Part shown: positions 52,062-60,369 of the stretch, in pieces | Position numbering within the stretch: the first letter of the stretch is position 1 | Layout: every line of letters begins with the position of its first letter | Source: Corynebacterium striatum ATCC 6940 | Lineage (GTDB): Bacteria > Actinomycetota > Actinomycetes > Mycobacteriales > Mycobacteriaceae | DNA length: 64,000 bases | Direction of reading: 5' to 3' | NCBI RefSeq assembly: GCF_000159135.1 | Contig: NZ_GG667523.1 | Coordinates: 103,614 to 167,613 of the forward strand | Notes under the pieces: model-generated | Database searches by the model: none | Told to the model about the DNA's origin: nothing | Seen by the model: only the letters and a program-made list of their open reading frames with translations | Translations under genes and position numbers: made by a program

Positions 52062-52099
52062 TTAAAGTGTGATTCGTAAGTTAGTTCGAAACACTTTAA
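52062..52099 (+). promoter_or_regulatory. Leader hairpin of the DUF222-HNH gene
   Basis: TTAAAGTGT (52062-52070) pairs with ACACTTTAA (52091-52099), with an inner TTCG/CGAA pair (52073-52076 and 52086-52089). The stem ends 20 nt before the start ATG 52119, which is preceded by GTGAGGAACC. It may be an operator or RNA element controlling this gene. Confidence 0.6.
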
Positions 52100-52118
52100 C
52101 GGTGAGGAACCTCTTGCT

Positions 52119-53261
52119 ATGAAAGTGCCCTACCACTCTCACACCAACCCCGAAGACGAAATAGCCCAAGCCGCCGCGCAAATCCGGCATGCAGAACTGC
52201 GCTTCTGGCGCGAACATCTGCCGGAGTTCGATAACGATATTGAGCTTGCGGTGCAGAGAATGTTTTCTGCCACCGGCGTTAGCCCGGCGCGCATATCCAA
52301 AATTTTCATGGCTTTAGATCGCCTCGAATCCATGCCAGAACTACATGCTCTCCAAGAGCGCTATCTCCACCTGGATTTAGATCGGCTTATCGCCATCAAC
52401 GAGTCCTTAGACAAGCTTGGGGAACCGCTTCCCGGCACCCTCGCCCGCATCGACGCTGGCATCACCAAGTACCTCACACCAAAGCGTGCGAACCAAGTCC
52501 CGCCCACGCAAGCAAATATCAAGCGCAAACTCAATGAGCTCATTAGCGCCGAAGATGACACGATTGCCCTGCAAGATACGCGCCGCCGTGGTCGATACAG
52601 CACCGACCCATTCTCCGTAACGCTGGAAGCAGATCCAGAAACCATCGCGAGCATCGACCAGGCGGTACGCGCCTTCGCCGAGGCCGAGCAGATTCCACTC
52701 GCCGAGGCCATGACACGCCTCATCCTCGGCGAGGCCCAGCCAAAGGTTATCCTGCACACCTACCAAGCAACTGACATCCCCGGCGCGCCAACCTTCATCC
52801 AAGGCCACGGTTGGTCCCGTACTCCCGTTTCCCCTTCGGAGGTCCACGAGCTCGACCCATACGCCGAGAGCAAGAACTACATCACTCCGGCGAACATTCG
52901 AAAATACGTCGAAGGCCGCGACGGCACCTGCCGCTACCCGGGCTGCAACCATCCGGCCTATAAATGCCAGACGGACCATCGCATCAATTTCGCCGACGGT
53001 GGCCCAACAACCCCCGCAAATCTTGCTTGCTTGTGCCAACACCACCACAACATCAAAACAGATGGCACAGCGTTCTACATCATGGACCCATACACCGGGG
53101 ATATCTTCTGGCTCTTCGAAGATGGGACGTGGAAAGCCACCGAGCCCACCGGCCCCATCGCGGAGAAGAACTGGACGCAGACTTTCGCACAAGCCATCGC
53201 CAGCCGGCGCCGCCGTGCCCACGAGCAGGCCACTGCTTTAAAGGAGGAGATAAAGAGCTAG
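52119..53261 (+). CDS. DUF222/HNH endonuclease-motif protein (13E12-like family)
   Basis: 380 residues. The N-terminal DUF222 helical region (about 1-220) is followed by the HNH domain: EGRDGTCRYPGCNHPAYKCQTDH, with zinc cysteines and the catalytic His, and NLACLCQHHHNIKT. It occurs in many copies in actinobacterial genomes, sometimes as the 13E12 repeat family; the biological role is unsettled. The C-terminal ~50 residues are polar. A hairpin leader precedes it and gene debris follows. Confidence 0.88.
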   Translation: MKVPYHSHTNPEDEIAQAAAQIRHAELRFWREHLPEFDNDIELAVQRMFSATGVSPARISKIFMALDRLESMPELHALQERYLHLDLDRLIAINESLDKLGEPLPGTLARIDAGITKYLTPKRANQVPPTQANIKRKLNELISAEDDTIALQDTRRRGRYSTDPFSVTLEADPETIASIDQAVRAFAEAEQIPLAEAMTRLILGEAQPKVILHTYQATDIPGAPTFIQGHGWSRTPVSPSEVHELDPYAESKNYITPANIRKYVEGRDGTCRYPGCNHPAYKCQTDHRINFADGGPTTPANLACLCQHHHNIKTDGTAFYIMDPYTGDIFWLFEDGTWKATEPTGPIAEKNWTQTFAQAIASRRRRAHEQATALKEEIKS

Positions 53262-53796
53262 TCACAACCATGCCTCGCACACTGCTCATTAATTCCACCC
53301 TTGCTCGCTGCTACAACCAAGACGCCTGGTGTGGATCTGGTTCAATTTCGTCATCACGCCCGCTGGCGCTGGTGACACAGCAACGGTGATGGATGCACTC
53401 GATTGGCTCGCGTGGCGCAATGGGTGTGGCAGGCATGTTCGCCACCGCTTGGCACTTTGCGCCCTACATCAAGCGCTTTGCCGGCGATGATCGCAAAGCC
53501 CAGTGGGCGAGCCGTGGGTTTTCGGCGCAACAATAATGTGCGGTCGCCAAATGCTCTATGCTGCCGTCAGTGATACATCGCTAAGCATCGGCGAAAAGAT
53601 CCTCATCGGCATTTCCGACTTTGGCGTGCTCACCTTCGCCCCGATGGGTTTCATCTTCCGCGGCCGGTGGAGCGAGGTTGAACAAGAACCGCTGCGAACA
53701 AACCTCGTTGACGGAATCATCGTGTTTCCTTGATTACAGTGAATATTTGGATCTCTACTTAAAACAGAAGTCCCAGGTTTCGCAGCTTTCTTCCTT
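53262..53796 (+). pseudogene. Gene debris after the HNH gene
   Basis: 535 bp without an intact gene. Fragments in different frames suggest a decayed membrane protein: LVWIWFNFVITPAGAGDTATVMDALDWLAW in one frame near 53325-53415, then MGVAGMFATAWHFAPYIKRFAGDDRKAQWASRG in another from about 53417, and a third stretch (53536-53733) GISDFGVLTFAPMGFIFRGR. The shifts imply small indels. No family could be named. Confidence 0.5.
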
Positions 53797-54096
53797 CTAG
53801 GAGGGGAAAAAGTACTCGTCCGCGTGCAGCGCACATCCAGTATTGAATGTGTGCCCGCAGCGGACGCATTTGTATGCGGCAGTATAGGTGGCATAGTCCA
53901 TCTGCGTGCCACATGCGCCGCACATGACGGCCTGCTCATCGCGGGGCATAGGACCAAAGCCGTGGTCAGTTAGCTCCGCATGACATAGCGAGCAGGCGAA
54001 CCACTCGCGGCAGGTGGCGCACTTGTTTGCCACGACGTCGACAAGCGAGTGCCAATGCTTACAGCGACCCGCATCATCGATTGCCCCATGAATCAT
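53797..54096 (-). CDS. CHY-type zinc-finger protein
   Basis: 99 residues. IDDAGRCKHWHSLVDVVANKCATCREWFACSLCHAELTDHGFGPM matches the actinobacterial CHY zinc finger, followed by CGACG, CVRCGHTFNTGCALHADEYFF with further Cys/His ligands. It is small and Cys-rich; its partners and function are unknown. It abuts the truncated lipase gene at 54096. Confidence 0.85.
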   Translation of the reverse strand: MIHGAIDDAGRCKHWHSLVDVVANKCATCREWFACSLCHAELTDHGFGPMPRDEQAVMCGACGTQMDYATYTAAYKCVRCGHTFNTGCALHADEYFFPS

Positions 54097-54731
54097 TAGC
54101 GGCTAAGGCCCCACATAACCTGATCGAGCGCGCAGGAATCGTGCGGCAGATCCGGATGCGCGGCTGGGGCCTCACAGACGTCGCCCAAGCTGACGTTTTC
54201 AACGTCGGCGCCCGGTACCGCAGTAAGCTTCGAGGTTTCGTTCGGCGTGACGGTGGTATCCGCCGGGCTATAGATCGAGGTGTACTTAACCCCCGGCGCG
54301 GTATCGGGCAGCTTGTTCATTTTCTCAATAAAATCCGAGCCCTGCAGCTGCTGAATGCCGGCCGTCGAGCCGAAGAAGGCAGCCAGCTTCGGCATAGCCT
54401 TGGCAATATCGTTCAATGCAGGCCCTATACCGTTCAGCGTAGTGCCGTGATAGTTACCACCCAGTGCAACAACACGGGAGACCTCCTCTGGGGAACTGTA
54501 GAGCTGCGTGAAAGTCTTGGTGTGCAGCCCGCCCTGGGAATGGCCCACGAGGTTGACCTTGTCAGAGCCAGTAGCGGACCGAACATACTCGATTTGCTCT
54601 GCAATCTCGCTAGCAGAAGCATCAAGATCCCCAATCGCCTTCATGGCCGGGATAGCATTCTGCAACGTGACATCGTCCGCGCCGTAGTCGAATGCCCACA
54701 CGCACATGTTTTGCTCCTGCAGCCGCGGAAT
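54096..54731 (-). pseudogene. Secreted triacylglycerol lipase, 5'-truncated
   Basis: The frame from ATG 54707 starts at CVWAFDYG, a conserved mid-N-terminal strand of actinobacterial LipA/EstA lipases. Reading upstream in frame gives CLEFLIPRLQEQN, which fits the family. The first ~80 residues, including signal peptide and oxyanion-hole HG, are absent and the frame runs into the end of the TPM-like gene. The nucleophile GHSQGG, the Asp region (SPADTTVT) and the catalytic-His region HPDLPHDSC remain. A deletion fusing this gene to its neighbour is the simplest explanation; it is probably inactive. Confidence 0.7.
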
Positions 54732-56137
54732 CAGAAACTCGAGGCACCACCAGCGCCGGCGAACCCCGAGCTAAAGTTGCTGCTCACATTGGGTGAAGAA
54801 GCTACGGAAGCGCTATTCCATGAGCTGATCGCCATAAAAGGTACGAATCCGTGATAACCCACTCCCGGATAGAAGGAAGGCTCGTCAATACGCGGGCGCG
54901 CCGCCAATTCATCCGCTTCGTTTTCCTTTTGTAACTGCGTTTGGATCTGCCCAAAGAGCGTGGCTGCGCGCTCCACTAGCTCGAGGTAACGATCCATAAA
55001 TTCAGGCGCGGCCGCATCGATCTCCTCGGAAACGGCAATCAGCCGGGATGCTTCTTCCGCGACTCCGCCCGTTGATTCCGTGCGCGCCTCAATCAGGTCC
55101 TTGCGTAGCTCATAGAGTTCTTTGCGGCGCGCGTTAATGTCAGCATGCTCGACGGCATACAGACGGTCGATGTTGTGTTCTGCGGTATCTACGCGGTCAC
55201 AGATGGATTTCGCTTCCTCGATTCCACTCGCCGCTTGTTCGAATTCCTCGTCCGAGGACTGCTCGTTCAGGCTGGCAAAAGCGCTAACTTTGCTGTCAAG
55301 GTTGAGAAACTCGTCGCGCAGTTGCTCCCATTCCTCGCGCATCCGGGCGTCGACAAGCGCTGATTGCAAAGAGTGCGCACGCACGTCGATGGCATTCAAG
55401 CGTTGTGCGGTATCCCCATAAGCCCGTGAAACGTATTTCCAATCCTCGCGGGCGGTCGCAATACGCTGCGCTTTCCGACGCCGCGTAGCACCCACCGCAG
55501 CCACGATCCCTCCGGCAGCTGCACCCGCGCCGAAACCGCTAAAGCCAATACCGAGACCGCGGTTAGCCTTAGCATCGGAATAAAGCTCCTCGCTGACCTT
55601 GTCCGCGTCGGCAGCATAGTCAGCGCCAGCGAAAAGACCTGCCGGGATATTTCCTGCCTTCACGCCCGGTTTGATCTCTTCGATTGCGTCTTCCAAATGA
55701 CCATCATCGAGTTCCAGGGACAGGTCCCTCGCCACATCGTTGCCCGCGAAGATGAAAGCTTGACGTGGATCGAGGCCCACGCCAACGAAGAGCTGGCCAT
55801 CGGTGAACTGGTCATCTCCAATGAGGTCTGGGTGATTATCGCGTAGATACTCTTCGACGGAATCCTCTACCTCGTCCTTGTTCTTTTTGAAGACAAGGTA
55901 GTTCAGCTGCTTGACCGGAGCCGCGAAGTGGATTCGCTCAACGTCACGACGCATGCGTGCTTCGTCATCGGGGTTTAAGACATCTTCGGGATCCATGATC
56001 TCGACCTTGACGTCTGCGGACCGCTCGACGGAATAGTCTGCTTGCTCCGGAGATGCCACAAGCGTGGCAACGCCGAAAGCAGTGCCGCCGCCAACCAAAA
56101 GCGCTGCTGCTGCAGTTGCCGCCAGAATCTTTTTCAT
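54731..56137 (-). CDS. TPM/DUF5129-like membrane protein
   Basis: 468 residues from ATG 56137, preceded by GGAGGTTGGA; an in-frame ATG 11 codons upstream is less good. N-terminal signal/anchor (about 1-30), an extracytoplasmic TPM-type domain (about 50-200; IMDPEDVLNPDDEARMRRDVERIHF), a Gly/Ala-rich helix (IGFSGFGAGAAAGGIVAAVG, near 210-230), then a long helical coiled-coil cytosolic region (about 240-420). The Ser/Gly/Phe-rich tail (SSWNSAS...GGASSF) is typical. It overlaps the response regulator gene (ATGA), so it belongs to that operon. Confidence 0.78.
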   Translation of the reverse strand: MKKILAATAAAALLVGGGTAFGVATLVASPEQADYSVERSADVKVEIMDPEDVLNPDDEARMRRDVERIHFAAPVKQLNYLVFKKNKDEVEDSVEEYLRDNHPDLIGDDQFTDGQLFVGVGLDPRQAFIFAGNDVARDLSLELDDGHLEDAIEEIKPGVKAGNIPAGLFAGADYAADADKVSEELYSDAKANRGLGIGFSGFGAGAAAGGIVAAVGATRRRKAQRIATAREDWKYVSRAYGDTAQRLNAIDVRAHSLQSALVDARMREEWEQLRDEFLNLDSKVSAFASLNEQSSDEEFEQAASGIEEAKSICDRVDTAEHNIDRLYAVEHADINARRKELYELRKDLIEARTESTGGVAEEASRLIAVSEEIDAAAPEFMDRYLELVERAATLFGQIQTQLQKENEADELAARPRIDEPSFYPGVGYHGFVPFMAISSWNSASVASSPNVSSNFSSGFAGAGGASSF

Positions 56138-56775
56138 TCCAACCTCCATTCCCGCTTGGTGCGCAGCCATGCCAGGACTGCCTTGACACGTCGGTTTTCG
56201 TCTTCAGGACTGAACCCGAGCTTCATGAAAACATTCGCCACGTGTTTGCTTACTGCACCGGCAGTGAGCACGAGCTTGCCTTCGATCTCGCGATTGCTGG
56301 CGCCTTGTGCCATCAAGGCTAGTACCTCGCGTTCTCGGGGCGTGAGCTTATCGACGCCCATCTTCCGGGAGGAGAGCAAAGTGCTCACGACTTCCGGATC
56401 TACCACGGTGCCACCTGCAGAGACCGTATCCAGTGCATGGATGAACTCATCCACATCGGCGATTCTTTCCTTGAGAAGATAGCCGAATCCCCCGTGTTCG
56501 ATGAGTCCGTCCAGGTAGCTGGCGGCGACGTATTGGCTCAACACCACGACGGGCTGCTCGGGCGTACGTTTGCGAATCTCATTGACTGCTCGCAGGCCGT
56601 CGTCCTGCAAAAGCGGCGGCATCCTGACGTCGGTGACAATGATGTCGAATCCTTCTGCCGCAGCACGCAATTGATCAGCATCTTCGACCGTGGTGACCTC
56701 ATGGTCCAAGGAACGCAGGAGTTGTTCGATTGCCGCACGCAGCAGGGCGGAGTCTTCAGCAAGCAAAATTTTCAT
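56134..56775 (-). CDS. NarL/LuxR-family response regulator
   Basis: 213 residues. Receiver domain with phospho-acceptor Asp in IIVTDVRMPP (near 50), conserved Lys in GYLLKERI, and a LuxR-type helix-turn-helix (LTPREREVLALMAQGASNREIEGKLVLTAGAVSKHVANVFMKLGF, near 145-190). It is translationally coupled to the histidine kinase upstream and to the TPM-like gene downstream. Targets likely include the divergent ABC transporter. Confidence 0.92.
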   Translation of the reverse strand: MKILLAEDSALLRAAIEQLLRSLDHEVTTVEDADQLRAAAEGFDIIVTDVRMPPLLQDDGLRAVNEIRKRTPEQPVVVLSQYVAASYLDGLIEHGGFGYLLKERIADVDEFIHALDTVSAGGTVVDPEVVSTLLSSRKMGVDKLTPREREVLALMAQGASNREIEGKLVLTAGAVSKHVANVFMKLGFSPEDENRRVKAVLAWLRTKREWRLE

Positions 56776-57806
56776 GGCAGTTTCATCCTTAACCGTGCGC
56801 CCTGATCAGTGTCTTCTAGTTTCACGCTTCCGCCCAGGGCTATGGCGCGCTCTTCCAGGCCGGCGATGCCGGTTCCCTCGCCTGCGGTTAACCCGTGCCC
56901 GTTATCGGTGATGGAAATTTTTATTCCTTCTCGGTAATCCAGCTTCACAGTCGCTGCAGTGGCCTCACCGTGCTTTACGGCGTTGGTTAGCCCCTCTGCC
57001 ACGCAGTGATAGGCCAACAAGGCGCTGGTTTCATCAAGGGAGCGTTCTACGCCCTTGCATTCGAGGGTGGTCTCCAGCCCAGAATGGACGAGGAGTTCTT
57101 CGAGAGCCGCAATCAGGCCATTATCGAAGAGGACCTGCGGTGCGATGCCACGGACCGTGTCGCGCAAGGCAGAGAGAGCAAGGCTGGCGTTGTGGTCGGC
57201 GGCGTCGAGAGCCGCGGTGTCTCCTCTTTTCGCCGCGGCTAGGTTGAGCTTGAGCGCGGTGAGGTACTGCTGCGGGCCGTCGTGTAGCTCCCGTTCGATG
57301 CGGCGGCGCTCGCCGGAGAAGGCGTCGATAAGCGTGGCCCGCGCATCGCTCTCCAACGCCAGGCGGGTGGTGCTCACGGAAAGAAAGGTTAAAAACTTCG
57401 CGCCAAAGATAAGGACCAGCAAGCACAGGCAGCCAAACGTCCAGCTCACCACGATAGCCAGGGCTCGATTTTCAATGACGAGGCTACCGATGTTGAACCT
57501 ATCCGTGAAGAAAGGAGCGATGAAGAATACCACCGTCATAACCCCCACGAACAGCCACAACGCCATGCTCAAAATCGAGAGCAAAAGCTGAATCAGAAGG
57601 TGATAGAACTGCTGCCAATCAAACCAGCGATGTGGGGTGCGGTAGCGAATCTTCACTCCCAACCACCGTGCGCCGCCGCGGGTGATGGCGGCCATGAGGG
57701 ACGCAACGAGCGGAATCCAGGGCAGCATGACAACGGAAACCACAGCAGCGGGAATGCACAGCAGCGCTAGCACTAGATTCCACGCTACGGATTTGAGAGT
57801 TGCCAT
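56772..57806 (-). CDS. NarL-type sensor histidine kinase
   Basis: 344 residues from ATG 57806; the upstream ATG (57839) adds a cysteine-containing leader that looks non-coding. Four membrane helices (about 10-140), the DHp segment with phospho-His in RRRIERELHDGPQQYLTALKLNLAAAK (near 175), and the HATPase domain with NAVKHGEAT, ITDNGHGLTAGEGTGIAGLEERA. It senses an unknown signal in the membrane and phosphorylates the coupled regulator. Divergent from the ABC exporter. Confidence 0.9.
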   Translation of the reverse strand: MATLKSVAWNLVLALLCIPAAVVSVVMLPWIPLVASLMAAITRGGARWLGVKIRYRTPHRWFDWQQFYHLLIQLLLSILSMALWLFVGVMTVVFFIAPFFTDRFNIGSLVIENRALAIVVSWTFGCLCLLVLIFGAKFLTFLSVSTTRLALESDARATLIDAFSGERRRIERELHDGPQQYLTALKLNLAAAKRGDTAALDAADHNASLALSALRDTVRGIAPQVLFDNGLIAALEELLVHSGLETTLECKGVERSLDETSALLAYHCVAEGLTNAVKHGEATAATVKLDYREGIKISITDNGHGLTAGEGTGIAGLEERAIALGGSVKLEDTDQGARLRMKLP

Positions 57807-57917
57807 AGAGTACAACCCTAATCCGAACTTCGGACACACGCAGTGGAGCTAGCTCCCCTAAATTTCTGGGAGTCTCCCCCATCGGAATACCGCGCCTTTC
57901 AACGTGAAATCGAAAGC

Positions 57918-58514
57918 ATGACACTCATCGCGAAAAATCTCACGAAGAAATACGGCAAGAATCTGGTGCTAGACCACCTCTCGCTGCGCATTGAACCGGG
58001 CGAGTTCGTGGCCATCATGGGCCCTTCCGGAAGCGGCAAGTCAACGCTCCTCGGCCTGCTTTCTGGCCTCGACAAACCTACAACCGGCAAGGTAAATGCA
58101 CCGGGGCGCAAGCACCGCGCTTTCGTGTTCCAAGACTATAACCTCCTGGAATCGCTTAACGCCCAGCAGAACGCGGAACTTACGGCGAAGTTCTCCGGCC
58201 GTAAATGCAGCCCGGCGAAGCTGCACCAGACCTTTGAGAGCTTGGGCATCGGCGGGCTGGAAAAGCGCTTACCGGCACAGCTTTCGGGCGGACAGCAGCA
58301 ACGCGTCGCGGTGGCGCGAGCATTGCTTGCCGACGCCCCCTTCATCTTCGCCGACGAGCCCACCGGTGCGTTGGACGACGACACGGCGGACGTGGTCATG
58401 GATCATCTCGTCCGCGTACCCAGCACGGTGGTAATGGTCACCCACTCGCACGCGGCCGCCGCGAAGGCCGATCGCATCTACAAGCTGGAGGAACACCATG
58501 TCCGTATGGCTTAA
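57918..58514 (+). CDS. ABC exporter ATPase (MacB/LolD type)
   Basis: 198 residues from ATG 57918. Walker [10 protein letters not shown] (near 37), Q-loop [12 protein letters not shown], signature [17 protein letters not shown], Walker [15 protein letters not shown] and His switch THSHAA. It resembles ATPases of peptide/antibiotic exporters controlled by two-component systems. The last 17 bp overlap the permease gene. The region to the divergent histidine kinase (57807-57917) holds the promoters. Confidence 0.88.
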   Translation: MTLIAKNLTKKYGKNLVLDHLSLRIEPGEFVAIMGPSGSGKSTLLGLLSGLDKPTTGKVNAPGRKHRAFVFQDYNLLESLNAQQNAELTAKFSGRKCSPAKLHQTFESLGIGGLEKRLPAQLSGGQQQRVAVARALLADAPFIFADEPTGALDDDTADVVMDHLVRVPSTVVMVTHSHAAAAKADRIYKLEEHHVRMA

Positions 58515-59709
58515 GGATCTGCACAGCAATTGGCCTTCCTGGCTGGCGGTGGCGCTGACGTGTTTTATCTCCGGAATGGGATTTTCGCTTGCCGTAGCGC
58601 TCATTAACGCAACCGGTGATGACACAACTTCTCTGGGCGGAACCATCCTCGGGCTGGCTATCTGCTCCAATATTCTCGTCATTTCCTCGCAGATGAAGCT
58701 CATCATCGACGAGCACATCCACATCTACCGCAGCTGGCGCATGGTGGGCATGCCCAATTGGCTCATCTTTGTACTCGTGCTGGGTCAGATTGCGGCGGTC
58801 TCTACGTGCGGTGCGATTCCTGGTGCCTTTTGCGCTACATTTCTCACGGACTTCGCCCTCGACGCTTTGCACCGCGACAACCTTCAAGTGGACGGTATCT
58901 CCGTGACGATGGGCGGTGTTGTACTAGCTAGTGCGGTGTGCGTACTTGCCGCAGTACTCGGTGGATTCTTGTCATTGCGGCGCATCTACCGTTCAGGTAT
59001 GCCTCGGTGGACGGCCGCTAGATGCGCACTCGCCTTCGTCCTCGGCGCTGGGATCTTATTTGCCTGCACCTTGATCGAAGATCCGATAGATGCAATGTCC
59101 GCGTGTTTGGGCCTTATCCCCTTGTTCGCATTCCTGGTTCCATGGATGTTGCCACTGCTTATGCAATGGACCCGACCTGTCGGCATCGCTGGCGCGAACG
59201 TGCGCGTACGCAGCAACTTCACCGCACCACATATCATGCCGTGGATCTTATTCGGCGGCCTCATCATCGCCGTGGGCTCAGGCTTCCGCGCCGTATTGAG
59301 CATGGAGGAGGAGGTTACGTTGTCGCCGTGGCAGGTGTTCGTAGTGGTACTCGGGCCGACGATCGCGCCGAGCGTGATGGCGGCGTTTACTACTTCGCTG
59401 TTAATGCGCAAGCGGATCGCTCACGACGCAGGGGCGCTAACTTTGGCGGGCGCTGCCAGGAACAGCATTTTCCGGGTACAAATCGGTGAAGCCTTCGCGC
59501 TGACAGCAACCACGACGGGATTACTGTCCGCGCTCACGCTCTTCATCGTCTTGCTCATGAACCACGGGATGACAGGACAATACGCGCTCACCGGCTTCTG
59601 GTGGCAGGCATTACTTGTGCAAGCTTGCGTGATGTTTATAGGCCTTTCCGGCTTCAAATGCGCGTTGGCCACAAACTTTAGGGATACAGCTGCACATTTC
59701 CGTCCGTGA
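58498..59709 (+). CDS. ABC exporter permease (FtsX/MacB-like)
   Basis: 403 residues with about ten helices in two groups. The N-terminal helix is followed by an unusual short external loop; the FtsX-like helices include LGGFLSLRRIYRSGMPRWTA and the final ALTLFIVLL and MFIGLSGFKCALA. It is the membrane part of the exporter with the ATPase upstream. Substrate unknown; resistance to cell-envelope peptides is a guess from the two-component context. The 3' end overlaps the convergent lipoprotein gene by 32 bp. Confidence 0.78.
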   Translation: MSVWLKDLHSNWPSWLAVALTCFISGMGFSLAVALINATGDDTTSLGGTILGLAICSNILVISSQMKLIIDEHIHIYRSWRMVGMPNWLIFVLVLGQIAAVSTCGAIPGAFCATFLTDFALDALHRDNLQVDGISVTMGGVVLASAVCVLAAVLGGFLSLRRIYRSGMPRWTAARCALAFVLGAGILFACTLIEDPIDAMSACLGLIPLFAFLVPWMLPLLMQWTRPVGIAGANVRVRSNFTAPHIMPWILFGGLIIAVGSGFRAVLSMEEEVTLSPWQVFVVVLGPTIAPSVMAAFTTSLLMRKRIAHDAGALTLAGAARNSIFRVQIGEAFALTATTTGLLSALTLFIVLLMNHGMTGQYALTGFWWQALLVQACVMFIGLSGFKCALATNFRDTAAHFRP

Positions 59710-60355
59710 AGGACTTGTACTGCTCAATGTCTCCGCCAACTGGGACCAATTGATCATCTTCAACCTCTAGGCGCACGCGTGCGGTTTCGGTAATTCCCTC
59801 TGCGGTAGTACGTCCGCGATTGCCCACGGTGAGCTCGATTTCATCGTCTCCCACCATGGAAGCTTCTTCCACGGAACTGGCGGTGATACCGTGGCCGCCG
59901 ACCAATTCGCCCTCGGACCAAATGAGGATTCCGTCTGCGATTGATGCACCCGTTCCGGCAGGACCGTTTTCGTCACCTAAGGCGCCACTCAGTACAGCGT
60001 AGCTAATCTCCGCGCACGGATCATAGGCGCCGTCAATGACCGTGTAGTGGAACTTGAAATCATCTTCATTCGTATTGAGGACACCCTTTGCGCCGTTGGC
60101 GAATCGCTTCTGCAAATCAGAGCCGCCGTCCGCGCACTTTTCCTTTTCATTTTCTTTATTTTCCGCAGTTACCGTCTCGGTGACTACCCGCTGCGGGTCT
60201 GCTTGCTGCTGGGTCTGTTCTGTGGACTCGGTTTGTTGTTCGGTGGTCGCACGGAAGACCGGCTTCGGAGAATCGCTTTCGGATTCCGATGAACAACCGG
60301 TAACGCTCAACGCGACTACAGCTACAGCACTCGAAACAGCAACGAATTTCCTCAT
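59678..60355 (-). CDS. LppP/LprE-family lipoprotein
   Basis: 225 residues from ATG 60355. Signal peptide with lipobox SVTGC (Cys20), then a Glu/Gln-rich segment (TTEQQTESTEQTQQQADPQ), and a folded domain (about 75-225) with two Cys (KCADGG, DPCAEI) and the family's GPAGTGASIADGILIW...GELVGGHGI. Function unknown; surface-anchored. It is 14 bp from the end of the POT transporter on the same strand, so they may be co-transcribed. Confidence 0.78.
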   Translation of the reverse strand: MRKFVAVSSAVAVVALSVTGCSSESESDSPKPVFRATTEQQTESTEQTQQQADPQRVVTETVTAENKENEKEKCADGGSDLQKRFANGAKGVLNTNEDDFKFHYTVIDGAYDPCAEISYAVLSGALGDENGPAGTGASIADGILIWSEGELVGGHGITASSVEEASMVGDDEIELTVGNRGRTTAEGITETARVRLEVEDDQLVPVGGDIEQYKSFTDGNVQLYP

Positions 60356-60369
60356 GATTTCACGATAGG

